Source: Lactobacillus acidophilus (GTDB lineage Bacteria; Bacillota; Bacilli; Lactobacillales; Lactobacillaceae). From it: a stretch of 64,000 nucleotides of DNA. The stretch lies in the NCBI RefSeq assembly GCF_034298135.1, contig NZ_CP139575.1, positions 1,914,848 through 1,978,847 on the forward strand. Reading direction: 5' to 3'. The position numbers and the translations under genes were made by a program. The notes beneath the pieces are model-generated. The model did no database searches. It was not told where the DNA came from and saw only the letters and a list, made by a program, of their open reading frames with translations. Positions 37,113 to 46,430 of this stretch are shown piece after piece (positions within the stretch are counted from its first letter, which is position 1; every line of letters starts with the position of its first letter).

Positions 37113-37135
37113 TGAAACAAGTTTCACGGGTGAAA
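37113..37135. promoter_or_regulatory. Two overlapping parS/Noc-like palindromes before rsmG
   Basis: TGAAAC-AA-GTTTCA (37113-37126) and TTTCAC-GG-GTGAAA (37122-37135) share GTTTCA. The half-sites equal those of parS (TGTTTCAC/GTGAAACA), but an extra GG separates the second pair. Position next to noc/parA/parB makes binding by a ParB-like protein plausible but unproven. Confidence 0.4.
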
Positions 37136-37136
37136 A

Positions 37137-37859
37137 ATGAATCCTGAAGAATTTATCTTAGAACTATCAAAACATAATTTTGAATTATCTGATAAGCAGA
37201 AGCAACAATTTAAACTTTATTTTAAATATTTGATCGAAGTTAATGAGCATGTCAATTTAACTCGGATCACTGAAGAAAATGAAGTTTATTTAAAGCACTT
37301 CTTTGATAGTGTGACTCCATTATTTACTTTTGGTGAAGTATTTAAAGATGGTGCAACATTATGTGATGTTGGGGCCGGGGCCGGTTTTCCTTCAATTCCG
37401 CTTAAGATTTTAAATCCAACACTTAAGGTGACTATTGTTGATTCTCTTGCTAAAAGATTAACTTTTTTAAAGAACTTAATTGAAAAATTAGGTTTAACTG
37501 ATGTCGAATTAGTTCATGGTCGTGCAGAAGATGTTGGTCAAAATAAACTTTATCGTGAAAAATTTGATCTTGTCACAGCTCGGGCTGTTGCTAGAATGAG
37601 TGTGTTAAGTGAATATTGTTTACCACTTGTTAAAAAAGGTGGATATTTCATTGCACTTAAAGGCCCTAAGGCAGAAGATGAACTAGATGACGGCCAAAAA
37701 GCTCTTGAAGTGCTTGGTGGTAAATTAGTTAAAGAAGAAGAATTAACTTTGCCACATAGTAAGGAAGAGAGAACTTTAATTTTAGTAAAAAAAATCAAGC
37801 AAACGCCAAAGAAGTATCCACGTCAAGCTGGAACGCCGCGGCGTAAACCAATACATTAA
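37137..37859 (+). CDS. rsmG: 16S rRNA (guanine527-N7)-methyltransferase RsmG
   Basis: 240 residues. The AdoMet-binding loop [15 protein letters not shown] sits near residues 76-90, [11 protein letters not shown] follows, and VTARAVARM is the RsmG active block. Methylates G527 of 16S rRNA; loss gives low-level streptomycin resistance (family knowledge). First gene of the chromosome-partitioning cluster, as in other Firmicutes. Basic C-terminal tail ([10 protein letters not shown]). Confidence 0.96.
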   Translation: MNPEEFILELSKHNFELSDKQKQQFKLYFKYLIEVNEHVNLTRITEENEVYLKHFFDSVTPLFTFGEVFKDGATLCDVGAGAGFPSIPLKILNPTLKVTIVDSLAKRLTFLKNLIEKLGLTDVELVHGRAEDVGQNKLYREKFDLVTARAVARMSVLSEYCLPLVKKGGYFIALKGPKAEDELDDGQKALEVLGGKLVKEEELTLPHSKEERTLILVKKIKQTPKKYPRQAGTPRRKPIH

Positions 37860-37876
37860 TTTAGGAGGACATAGCT

Positions 37877-38707
37877 ATGTCATTATTTTCTTTTATGCGT
37901 CATGACGAGGAAGTCCCTAAGAACAAACAAATCCAAGATTTGGAATTGGATAAGATTGTACCTAATCGTTACCAACCACGACGTGAATTTTCAGAAGATT
38001 CAATTAAAGAGTTAGCTGAAACACTTGATAAGGATGGCTTACTTCAACCAATAGTAGTTCGTGAAGATGGTGATCAATATGAGATCATTGCCGGTGAGCG
38101 TAGATATCGTGCTGCTAAGAGCTTAGGCTGGGAAACAATTCCAGCAATCGTTAAAAATATGGACGATGATCAAGCAGCTTCTCTTGCTTTAATTGAAAAC
38201 TTACAACGTGAAGACTTAAATCCAATTGATGAAGCAAAAGCATACACTAATTTGATGAAGTTAAATAATTTAACTCAAACAGCTTTAGCTAAAGATATGG
38301 GAAAGTCACAATCATATGTTGCTAATAAATTGCGTTTACTTAAATTGGGTGATGAAGTTCAACAAGCTTTAATCGAAGGTAAAATTACTGCTCGTCATGG
38401 TCGTGCTTTAATTGGTCTTAGCGAAGATGATCAAAAACGCGTTTTAGCAGAAATCGAAGCTAAGGGCTTAAATGTTAAACAAACTGAAGAAATCGCTAAA
38501 GATGTTGAAGCATACTTTAATCCTAAGCCTAAGGCAAAATCTGAACAAAAACGTGTAGTAAACCGCATTCCTAAGGATCTAAAAGTTCAAATCAATACAA
38601 TTAAAAAGGCTGTTAAATTAGCTGAAGACTCAGGTATCAAAGTTAAAATTAAAGAAGATAAAAATCCTGATGACTACAAGATTACTATCGAACTGAAGAG
38701 AAAATAG
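37877..38707 (+). CDS. noc: Nucleoid occlusion protein Noc (ParB paralogue)
   Basis: 276 residues. N-terminal amphipathic stretch MSLFSFMRHDEEVPK suits the membrane-targeting sequence of Noc; ParB domain with QPIVVREDGDQYEIIAGERRYRAA (CTP-binding motif), and helix-turn-helix LTQTALAKDMGKSQSYVANKL. Gene order rsmG-noc-parA-parB is the one seen in Bacillus. Prevents division-septum assembly over the nucleoid by DNA- and membrane-binding. It differs from the second ParB, at 39480, in the N- and C-terminal parts. Confidence 0.88.
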   Translation: MSLFSFMRHDEEVPKNKQIQDLELDKIVPNRYQPRREFSEDSIKELAETLDKDGLLQPIVVREDGDQYEIIAGERRYRAAKSLGWETIPAIVKNMDDDQAASLALIENLQREDLNPIDEAKAYTNLMKLNNLTQTALAKDMGKSQSYVANKLRLLKLGDEVQQALIEGKITARHGRALIGLSEDDQKRVLAEIEAKGLNVKQTEEIAKDVEAYFNPKPKAKSEQKRVVNRIPKDLKVQINTIKKAVKLAEDSGIKVKIKEDKNPDDYKITIELKRK

Positions 38708-38722
38708 AAAAGGATGAAAAAT

Positions 38723-39502
38723 ATGGTAAATGTAATTTCGGTTGCTAACCAAAAAGGTGGAGTTGGTAAAACTACCACTACTATTAATTTAGCGGCCTCA
38801 ATTGCCGACCGTGGTTATCGCGTTTTAATCGTTGATATCGATCCTCAAGGTAACGCTACCTCTGGTTTAGGAATTGAAAAATCAGAGATTGACCAGGACA
38901 TTTACAATGTTTTGATTGATGAAGTTCCTATTCAAGATACAATTCATCATACTTCGACTGCTAAGCTTGATATGGTTCCGGCAACAATTAACTTATCTGG
39001 TGCCGAAACCGAATTGATTAGTATGATGGCCCGAGAGACTCGCCTTAAGTCATCTCTTGATGCAGTTAGTGATCAATATGACTTTATCTTTATCGATTGT
39101 CCCCCATCATTGGGCCAACTTTCAATTAATGCTTTTACTGCATCTGATTCAATCTTGATTCCAGTGCAAAGTGAATATTATGCAATGGAAGGGTTAAGTC
39201 AATTGCTAAACACTATTCGTTTAGTACAAAAGCACTTTAACAAAGACTTAGGCGTTGAAGGCGTACTTTTAACTATGCTTGATGCTAGAACCAATTTAGG
39301 GGCCGAGGTTGTTAAAGAAGTTCAATCTTACTTTAGCAAGAAAGTATATAAAACAATTATCCCTAGAATTACTAAATTGGCTGAAGCTCCAAGCTACGGT
39401 CAACCAATTACTGAATATGCTCCAAGATCTCGTGGCGCGAAGGTATATGATGAGTTAGCAAAAGAGGTGTTAAAAGCTCATGGTAAGAGACTCAAAAAGT
39501 AA
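38723..39502 (+). CDS. parA: Chromosome partitioning ATPase ParA (Soj)
   Basis: 259 residues. The deviant Walker A ANQKGGVGKTTT, the DIDPQGNAT switch, FIDCPPSLG Walker B, and QSEYYAMEGLSQLL are all typical of ParA/Soj. Start ATG 38723 follows AAAGGATGA; the ATG at 38714 overlaps that site. Works with ParB in origin segregation and DnaA control. The last 23 bp overlap the start of parB. Confidence 0.95.
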   Translation: MVNVISVANQKGGVGKTTTTINLAASIADRGYRVLIVDIDPQGNATSGLGIEKSEIDQDIYNVLIDEVPIQDTIHHTSTAKLDMVPATINLSGAETELISMMARETRLKSSLDAVSDQYDFIFIDCPPSLGQLSINAFTASDSILIPVQSEYYAMEGLSQLLNTIRLVQKHFNKDLGVEGVLLTMLDARTNLGAEVVKEVQSYFSKKVYKTIIPRITKLAEAPSYGQPITEYAPRSRGAKVYDELAKEVLKAHGKRLKK

Positions 39503-40364
39503 AGATACTAGAAAAAAAGGCGGCTTAGGCCGTGGTATTGAAGCTCTTTTCGAAGATGAACCTCAAGTTGAAGAAACTGAAGAAGTACAAGAACTTGAGT
39601 TAAGTGATATTCGCCCTAATCCATATCAGCCTAGAAAACATTTTGACGATAAAAGTTTAAAGGAATTATCAGATTCAATTAAAGAAAATGGTGTCTTTCA
39701 ACCAATTATTGTTCGTAAGTCTGTGAATGGTTATGAAATTATTGCAGGTGAACGTAGATATCGCGCTTCTAAATTAGCCAAGAAGACGACTATTCCAGCT
39801 ATTATTCGTAAATTTGACGAGAGTCAAATGATGGAAGTTGCGGTATTAGAAAATTTGCAACGTGAAGATTTGACTCCGCTTGAAGAAGCGCAAGCTTATG
39901 AAATGTTGCAAAAAAATCTGGGACTAACTCAAGAAGAAGTTTCTAAGCGGATGGGTAAGTCACGTCCATATATTGCCAACTATTTGCGTTTATTGACTTT
40001 GCCAAGTAAAACTAAACGTTTATTGCAACATGGTGAATTATCAATGGGACAAGCTAGAACACTTTTGGGCTTAAAGGATAAAGATAAGATTGATGTTTTA
40101 GCTAAAAAAGTGGTCCAAGAAGGGATGCCTGTTCGTAAAGTTGAAGCACTTGTTGGTGAAATGAATGCGAAAAAACCTCAGAAAAAGGTAGTTAAAAAAT
40201 CTGCTTTTATTCATGCAAGTGAAACGCAACTTTCTGATAAATTTGGTGCAAGCGTAAGTATCTCAGAAAACAAAAAGGGAAAGGGACATCTTTCCATTGA
40301 TTTTGCTTCTGCAGATGAATTGAATCGAATTCTTGATTTGTTAGGTGTTGATTTAGATGGCTAA
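39480..40364 (+). CDS. parB: Chromosome partitioning protein ParB (Spo0J)
   Basis: 294 residues. N-terminal KKGGLGRGIEALF (box that stimulates ParA), IRPNPYQPRKHFDD, CTP-binding IIAGERRYRAS, and helix-turn-helix LTQEEVSKRMGKSRPYIANYL. Binds parS and spreads as a CTP-driven clamp. Starts inside parA and ends overlapping the DUF951 gene, so the three are translationally linked. Confidence 0.94.
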   Translation: MVRDSKSKDTRKKGGLGRGIEALFEDEPQVEETEEVQELELSDIRPNPYQPRKHFDDKSLKELSDSIKENGVFQPIIVRKSVNGYEIIAGERRYRASKLAKKTTIPAIIRKFDESQMMEVAVLENLQREDLTPLEEAQAYEMLQKNLGLTQEEVSKRMGKSRPYIANYLRLLTLPSKTKRLLQHGELSMGQARTLLGLKDKDKIDVLAKKVVQEGMPVRKVEALVGEMNAKKPQKKVVKKSAFIHASETQLSDKFGASVSISENKKGKGHLSIDFASADELNRILDLLGVDLDG

Positions 40365-40620
40365 AGAAATTATTTATAATTTGGCTGATACAGTGCAAAT
40401 GAAGAAACCCCATGCTTGTCAAACCAATGACTGGGAAATTTTACGCATGGGTGCAGATATCAAGCTTAAATGTTTGGGATGTGGTCGGATGGTAATGATG
40501 CCACGTAGTGAGTTTAATCGTAAAGTGAAAAAAGTTTTAACCAAGGCTAATGATCCGGTTAATCTGAAAAAAGAGCATTATGTACCAAAAGATCGTATCG
40601 TTCGTCCAAATTTTGGATAA
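40357..40620 (+). CDS. DUF951 family protein
   Basis: 87 residues. DUF951 proteins are small and conserved next to parB and ychF in Firmicutes; function unknown. VQMKKPHACQTNDWEILRMGADIKLKCLGCGRMVMM contains three Cys (HAC, CLGC) that could bind zinc. ATG 40357 overlaps the parB stop by 8 bp. Confidence 0.92.
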   Translation: MAKEIIYNLADTVQMKKPHACQTNDWEILRMGADIKLKCLGCGRMVMMPRSEFNRKVKKVLTKANDPVNLKKEHYVPKDRIVRPNFG

Positions 40621-40676
40621 AATAGACAAGTAAGATAAAAATATAAATAAAGTTTTTTAGAAAAAGAGGACAACAA

Positions 40677-41777
40677 ATGTCATTAACTGCTGGTATTGTT
40701 GGTTTACCAAATGTTGGTAAGTCAACTTTGTTTAACGCGATTACTAAGGCTGGGGCTGAAATGGCCAACTATCCATTTGCCACCATTGAACCAAACGTCG
40801 GAATGGTTGAAGTTCCTGACAAGCGTCTGGCAAGAATTCAAGAATTGATTCCTGCTAAAAAGATTGTTCATACTACTTTTGAATTTACCGATATTGCTGG
40901 TTTAGTAAAAGGTGCTTCCAAGGGTGAAGGTCTTGGTAACAAATTCCTTGAAAATATTCGTCAAACTGATGCTATTGTTCATGTAGTACGTGCCTTTGAT
41001 GATGATAATATTACTTCAGTTACTGGTAAAGTTGATCCAGAAGAAGACATTAATACTATTAACTTAGAGCTTGCTATTGCTGACCTTGATGCGGTTAATA
41101 AGCGTATTGGTAAGGTGCAAAAGATCGCTCAACAAGGCGATAAGGATGCCAAGGCAGAAATGGCTGTACTTGAAAAATTGAAGCCAGTTCTTGAAGAAGG
41201 AAACGCCGCTCGTTCAATTGACTTTAATAAAGATGAACAAAAGATTGTTAAGGGCTTGTTCTTACTTACTTCTAAGCCAATCATCTATGTAGCAAATATT
41301 GCAGAAGATTCAATGGCTGATCCAGAAAGCGACAAGTACTACCAAATCGTCAAAAGACATGCAGAAAGTGAAGGCGCAGAATGCTTAGGTATTTCTGCAG
41401 CTACAGAAGAAGAAATTGCCGGTATGGAAGACGATGAAAAGAAAGAATTCCTTGAAATGGAAGGCGTTGAAGAATCTGGTTTGGATCGTCTGATTCGTGC
41501 AGCCTACCATATTTTGGGTCTTAGAACTTTCTTTACTGCTGGTGGTCCTGAAACTCGTGCTTGGACTTTCCACAAGGGGATGAAAGCTCCACAAGTTGCA
41601 GGTGTTATTCACTCAGACTTTGAACGTGGATTCATTCGTGCCGAAGTAGTTTCATACGATGACTTAGACGAACTTGAAACTATGCAAAAGGTTAAAGAAG
41701 CTGGTAAGCTTCGCCTTGAAGGTAAAGATTACGAAGTTCAAGACGGTGACATTATCGAATTTAGATTTAACGTCTAG
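40677..41777 (+). CDS. ychF: Ribosome-binding ATPase YchF (OLA1 type)
   Basis: 366 residues. G1 GLPNVGKST, switch region YPFATIEPNVG, G3 DIAGLVKGASKGEGLGN, a coiled-coil middle region, and a C-terminal TGS domain beginning FFTAGGPETRAWTF. YchF binds the ribosome and prefers ATP over GTP; it is linked to oxidative stress response. Downstream DUF1129 gene starts 9 bases after the stop. Confidence 0.96.
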   Translation: MSLTAGIVGLPNVGKSTLFNAITKAGAEMANYPFATIEPNVGMVEVPDKRLARIQELIPAKKIVHTTFEFTDIAGLVKGASKGEGLGNKFLENIRQTDAIVHVVRAFDDDNITSVTGKVDPEEDINTINLELAIADLDAVNKRIGKVQKIAQQGDKDAKAEMAVLEKLKPVLEEGNAARSIDFNKDEQKIVKGLFLLTSKPIIYVANIAEDSMADPESDKYYQIVKRHAESEGAECLGISAATEEEIAGMEDDEKKEFLEMEGVEESGLDRLIRAAYHILGLRTFFTAGGPETRAWTFHKGMKAPQVAGVIHSDFERGFIRAEVVSYDDLDELETMQKVKEAGKLRLEGKDYEVQDGDIIEFRFNV

Positions 41778-41786
41778 GGGAGAAGA

Positions 41787-42569
41787 ATGGCTGAAGAAAC
41801 AAAGAAAGAGCAAAGTAGCGCAAATATTAACGCTGAAAAGCAAGAAAAGTTAAAGAAAAAATCTGAAACTGATACTAAAGATGAAGAGTTAAAAAAAGAA
41901 GATCCTAAGATTCTTCGTCAAAAGTTAAGTAACAAAAACCAAGATTACGTTTTTCGTTTAGAAAAAGAATTACAAATTCAAGGCTCAATGTCTAGACAAG
42001 AAGCTATGGCAATGACAGATGGGCTTCTTGGTGAAATTGTAATTGCGCAACGTCACGGTCAACCAGCTAATGGTTTATACTTAGCTTCACCTAAGATCAA
42101 AGCAGAACAAATGCTTCACCCAGACCAAAAGCCAGTTGAAACACCATTTTGGCAATCAGCAATTGATGGTGCACTTTTATACTTAGCAATTTTTGTAGGT
42201 TTATTTGGGATCATTGCATTATTTGAAAATGATAAATCTCAAGCCAACTCTCAAATGGGTATTTTAACTTTAGCTAGTGTTGGTATCTTAATGGGTATCT
42301 TTATGGTTAAGTACAACGAATGGATTACCCCTAAGAATGGTCAACGTATTGGTTGGGCTAGATTACTTTTAAGTGGATTAGGTATTGCGGCAGTATTATT
42401 TGTGTGGATTTGGATTTTATCTCTTCCAGCTATCCGGATGATCAATCCAGTTTTACCAGGCGCTGCTGATATTGTAATTGCTGCTATAGCATATGGTGTT
42501 CGTTACTTGTTCAGAAGACATTATCACATTGTGGGGTCAACATTTGCACCGCGTCCACAACATAAATAA
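41787..42569 (+). CDS. DUF1129 family membrane protein
   Basis: 260 residues. A highly charged N-terminus of about 50 residues (KKEQSSANINAEKQEK onwards), a soluble helical segment, then four or five membrane helices from about residue 120 (GALLYLAIFVGLFGIIALF first). Matches DUF1129, commonly found after ychF in lactobacilli. Function unknown. Confidence 0.85.
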   Translation: MAEETKKEQSSANINAEKQEKLKKKSETDTKDEELKKEDPKILRQKLSNKNQDYVFRLEKELQIQGSMSRQEAMAMTDGLLGEIVIAQRHGQPANGLYLASPKIKAEQMLHPDQKPVETPFWQSAIDGALLYLAIFVGLFGIIALFENDKSQANSQMGILTLASVGILMGIFMVKYNEWITPKNGQRIGWARLLLSGLGIAAVLFVWIWILSLPAIRMINPVLPGAADIVIAAIAYGVRYLFRRHYHIVGSTFAPRPQHK

Positions 42570-42613
42570 CTTGCTTCTTTAAAAAAATAGGTACATACTT
42601 AATTAAATAGCTA

Positions 42614-42649
42614 GAAAAAGATAAATGGTTTTGCTCCATTTATCTTTTT
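42614..42649 (+). terminator. Terminator
   Basis: AAAAAGATAAATGG / CCATTTATCTTTTT around TTTTGCT. Confidence 0.9.
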
Positions 42650-42684
42650 AATTTATGAGGATAGAAATAGAAGGGTGGTTTTAT

Positions 42685-44415
42685 ATGGTCAAAACGTTGA
42701 GCAAGTCGATACGACAATATAAAAAATTGTCGCTGCTCTCACCATTGTTCGTTATCGGTGAAGTTATTATCGAAATGCTGATCCCATATTTGGTTGGTAT
42801 CTTGATCGATAATGGAATTATGAAAGGGAACATGTCTTATATTAGTAAAATGGGGCTTATTTTGCTTGTATTAACGATTGTTTCGTTAATCTTAGGTGCG
42901 AGTGCCAGTTATGTTTCAGCTCACGCTGCTGCCGGTTTTGCAGCTAATTTGCGTAAAGATATGTTCTATCACATGCAGGATTATTCTTTTGAAAATATTG
43001 ATCATTTTTCAAGTGCCAGTCTAGTTACGCGTCTAACAACCGACGTTAACAACGTACAAATGGCTTACCAAATGATTATCAGAATTGCGGTAAGAGCACC
43101 AATGATGTTTATAGTTTCAATCATCATGTCTGTAATTATTAGTCCAAGATTATCATTGATTTTCTTGGTATTAGGACCAATTTTTGCAATTGCCTTAGGT
43201 TTAATTATTAGATCAGCTTATCCATATTTCCCTAAGATTTTTAGAGGATACGACCGCATGAACCAAGTTGTTCGTGAAAACGTTCGTGGTATTCGCGAAG
43301 TTAAGACTTATGTTCAAGAAAAACCACAAATTGAGAAATTCGAAAAATCATCGGGTTTTATTTATAAGTTATTTGCAACCGCACAAAAGATTATGTCTTT
43401 GAATGCACTTGTAGTAGCTGCTGTTTTGAATATTTCAACTTTGGCAATTTGCTGGTTTGGTGCTAAAGAAGTAGTTGGCGGTACCTTGCAAACAGGTCAA
43501 CTTATTTCTATGTTTACTTATTCAAATTCAGTGTTATTTAGTTTGAATATTTTGGCAATGATTACCACCCAATTAGTAATTTCAGGTGCTAGCGGTCGTC
43601 GTATTGCTGCTGTAATTAATGAAAAACCTACTATTGAAAATCCAAAGAAACCACTTAAGCGTTTGACTAATGGTGAAATTATTTTTGACCATGTAAACTT
43701 TAAGTATGAATTAGCTGATAAAAATGAGGCTCTTAGCGATATTAATCTGCGGATTAAGCCAGGGGAAACAATCGGTATTATTGGTGAAACAGGATCATCT
43801 AAATCTACTTTAGTATCAATGATCCCTCGTCTTTATGATGTAACGTCAGGTGCTGTTCGTGTAGCGGGACATAACGTCAAGTCATATGATCTAAAGACCT
43901 TACGTGATAACGTAGCGATGGTTTTGCAAAAGAATGTTTTGTTCACTGGTACAGTTAAAGACAACTTAAAGTGGGGTAACGAAAACGCTACTGATGAACA
44001 AGTTGTTGCTGCTGCCAAGATTGCTCATGCTGACGGCTTCATTCGTGAAATGCCAGACGGTTACGATACCATGGTTGAACAAGGTGGTAACAATGTTTCT
44101 GGTGGTCAAAAGCAAAGAATTACTATTGCCAGAGCATTACTTAAGGATCCTAAAATTTTGATTTTGGATGATTCCACTTCAGCTGTTGATACCAGCACAG
44201 AACGTGAAATTAGAATGTCTCTTGCAAAAGATATGCCCGAAACAACTAAGATTATTATTTCCCAGAGAATTGTTTCAATTAAGGATGCTGACAGAATTAT
44301 CGTGATGGATCATGGAAAGATCCAAGATATCGGTACTCACGATGAATTGATGAAGACTAATGAACTTTACAGTTCAATCGCTAAGTTCCAAGAAGAACAA
44401 GGAAAGGGTGAGTAA
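42685..44415 (+). CDS. Heterodimeric ABC exporter subunit with degenerate ATP site (LmrC/BmrC type)
   Basis: 576 residues: six membrane helices then an ATPase. Start ATG 42685 after AAGGGTGG. The ATPase has Walker A GETGSSKST, a normal signature VSGGQKQR, but Walker B ends LILDDST (Asp instead of catalytic Glu) and the H-loop reads ISQRIVS (Gln instead of His). This is the pattern of the catalytically impaired subunit in heterodimeric multidrug exporters such as LmrCD and TM287/288. Its partner begins 2 bases after the stop. Confidence 0.93.
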   Translation: MVKTLSKSIRQYKKLSLLSPLFVIGEVIIEMLIPYLVGILIDNGIMKGNMSYISKMGLILLVLTIVSLILGASASYVSAHAAAGFAANLRKDMFYHMQDYSFENIDHFSSASLVTRLTTDVNNVQMAYQMIIRIAVRAPMMFIVSIIMSVIISPRLSLIFLVLGPIFAIALGLIIRSAYPYFPKIFRGYDRMNQVVRENVRGIREVKTYVQEKPQIEKFEKSSGFIYKLFATAQKIMSLNALVVAAVLNISTLAICWFGAKEVVGGTLQTGQLISMFTYSNSVLFSLNILAMITTQLVISGASGRRIAAVINEKPTIENPKKPLKRLTNGEIIFDHVNFKYELADKNEALSDINLRIKPGETIGIIGETGSSKSTLVSMIPRLYDVTSGAVRVAGHNVKSYDLKTLRDNVAMVLQKNVLFTGTVKDNLKWGNENATDEQVVAAAKIAHADGFIREMPDGYDTMVEQGGNNVSGGQKQRITIARALLKDPKILILDDSTSAVDTSTEREIRMSLAKDMPETTKIIISQRIVSIKDADRIIVMDHGKIQDIGTHDELMKTNELYSSIAKFQEEQGKGE

Positions 44416-44416
44416 T

Positions 44417-46282
44417 TTGGATAATGCAAATGCAGTAGAAAATAAAAATCAAACTAAAGGCAATAGAATTAAGATTTTAATTCGTTTGCTTAAGTTAGTT
44501 GGTAGCACAAGTCCATGGATGCTCATCATCTCCATGATTACGATTGTTTTGGCAGCAGCCAGCAACGTTATTGGTTCATTATTTATTGAACGATTGATCA
44601 ATAACTATATTGTCCCTTTAACAAAAGAACGAGTTCCCAATTATGGTCCGCTTGCTACAGCAATTGCGGTAATGTTTGGAATTTATGCAATTGGTTTTTT
44701 GTCTAACTATCTTTTTAACATGCTAATGGGTGTTTTAGCCCAAAAAGTTCAATTCCGTGTTCGTAATGAAATGTTTATCCACATGGAAAGTTTGCCGATT
44801 TCATATTTTGATCAAAATGAATTTGGTGATATCATGTCTCGTTATACCAACGATATTGATACCTTGATGCAAATGATTTCGCAATCTATCCCACAATTTA
44901 CTAATTCAGCTTTGAGTTTGATTTTTGTTGTGATTGCGATGTTTGTACTTAGTTGGCAATTAACTGTCTTCTCATTTATTATCTTTGCTTTGTCATTTGG
45001 AATTGTTCGCTACTTGACTGTGAGATCAAGTCGTTATTTCCAAATTCAGCAGAAGAAACTTGGTCAAATCAATGGTTATAACGAAGAAATGCTTAACGGA
45101 TTGAAGGTCATTAAAGTCTTCAGTCACGAACCTGAATCAAAAGCTGGTTTTGACAAGTATAACGAAGAATTGCGTCAAGCCTCTGGTAGAGCTAATACTT
45201 TTGCCACAATTCTTTTCCCAATTATGGGTAACATGGGTAACTTACTCTATGTTTTAATTGCCTTTGTCGGTGGAGCTGCTGCGATTAATCAATGGGCTCC
45301 ATTATCACTGGGTGCTATTGGTTCATTCCTACAATTATCAAAACAATTTAGTATGCCGATTGCCCAAATTTCTCAACAGTTAAACTCAATTGTCATGGCT
45401 TTAGCTGGCGCTGAGAGAATCTTTAACTTGGAAGATCAAGCTTCAGAAATGGATAATGGTAACGTTACTATTTCTAAGGGTGATGAAGTTGGTAGTAACT
45501 GGAATTGGAACGTACCTCAAAAAGATGGTTCAATTAAGAAGGTTCCGGTACGAGGTCACATTGTTTTTGATCATGTAAACTTTAGTTATGTGCCAAATCA
45601 TCAAATTCTGTATGACATTTCAATTAATGCTAAGCCTGGTATGAAGGTGGCTTTAGTTGGTGAGACTGGTGCTGGTAAAACCACTATTTCTAACATGCTT
45701 AACCGTTTCTACGATATTGATTCAGGTAAAATTACTTACGATGGTATCCCAATTAAGGATATTAAAAAAGATGATTTGCGTAGATCATTATCCATTGTTT
45801 TGCAGGAAACACACTTGTTTACAGGCACTATTATGGATAATATCCGCTTTGGTAATCCTGAAGCAAGTGATGATGATGTTTATCAAGCAGCTAAATTGTC
45901 TCACGCAGATGAATTTATCCATGATCTTGATAAGGGTTATGACACAGTAATTGATGGTGATGGCGGAGATTTATCACAAGGACAAATGCAACTACTTAGT
46001 ATTGCCCGAGCAATGATTGCAGATGAACCAGTAATGATTCTTGATGAAGCAACTTCAAGTATTGATACCAGAACTGAAAAGATGGTACAAGCTGGTATGG
46101 ACAATTTACTCGCAGGTCGAACAAGTTTTGTTATCGCTCACCGTTTATCAACTATTGTTAACTCAGATTTAATCTTGGTTCTTGACCATGGTCACATCAT
46201 TGAACGTGGTAATCATGAAGAGCTTTTGAAAGAAAAAGGCTATTACTACGAACTATATACTGGTAAAAAAGAAATTCAATAA
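44417..46282 (+). CDS. Heterodimeric ABC exporter subunit with catalytic Walker B (LmrD/BmrD type)
   Basis: 621 residues from TTG 44417 (SD AAGGAAAGG); GTG 44408 is possible but too close to that site. Six helices, then an ATPase with Walker A GETGAGKTT, canonical VMILDEATSSID and H-loop IAHRLST, but a degenerate signature LSQGQMQL. Together with its partner this gives one working and one degenerate ATP site, as in LmrCD. Multidrug or lipid export is inferred. A terminator follows. Confidence 0.92.
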   Translation: MDNANAVENKNQTKGNRIKILIRLLKLVGSTSPWMLIISMITIVLAAASNVIGSLFIERLINNYIVPLTKERVPNYGPLATAIAVMFGIYAIGFLSNYLFNMLMGVLAQKVQFRVRNEMFIHMESLPISYFDQNEFGDIMSRYTNDIDTLMQMISQSIPQFTNSALSLIFVVIAMFVLSWQLTVFSFIIFALSFGIVRYLTVRSSRYFQIQQKKLGQINGYNEEMLNGLKVIKVFSHEPESKAGFDKYNEELRQASGRANTFATILFPIMGNMGNLLYVLIAFVGGAAAINQWAPLSLGAIGSFLQLSKQFSMPIAQISQQLNSIVMALAGAERIFNLEDQASEMDNGNVTISKGDEVGSNWNWNVPQKDGSIKKVPVRGHIVFDHVNFSYVPNHQILYDISINAKPGMKVALVGETGAGKTTISNMLNRFYDIDSGKITYDGIPIKDIKKDDLRRSLSIVLQETHLFTGTIMDNIRFGNPEASDDDVYQAAKLSHADEFIHDLDKGYDTVIDGDGGDLSQGQMQLLSIARAMIADEPVMILDEATSSIDTRTEKMVQAGMDNLLAGRTSFVIAHRLSTIVNSDLILVLDHGHIIERGNHEELLKEKGYYYELYTGKKEIQ

Positions 46283-46285
46283 ACT

Positions 46286-46311
46286 AAAGTCGGCATTTGC
46301 CGGCTTTTTTT
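46286..46311 (+). terminator. Terminator
   Basis: AAAGTCGGCA / TGCCGGCTTTTTTT. Confidence 0.9.
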
Positions 46312-46430
46312 ATGAAAAGATAAAGAAAAGCGTTGCTTTTATGCCTTTTCAGTAAAATTGGGTAAAATATTCATAAGGTTTGATAAACTATGTATAAAAA
46401 TTAAAACAAATAGAAGGGGGAAAATTCCTC

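Noticed and set aside
37113..37135. Canonical parS site
   Set aside because: The half-sites are right but the spacing is off by two bases; kept only as parS-like.
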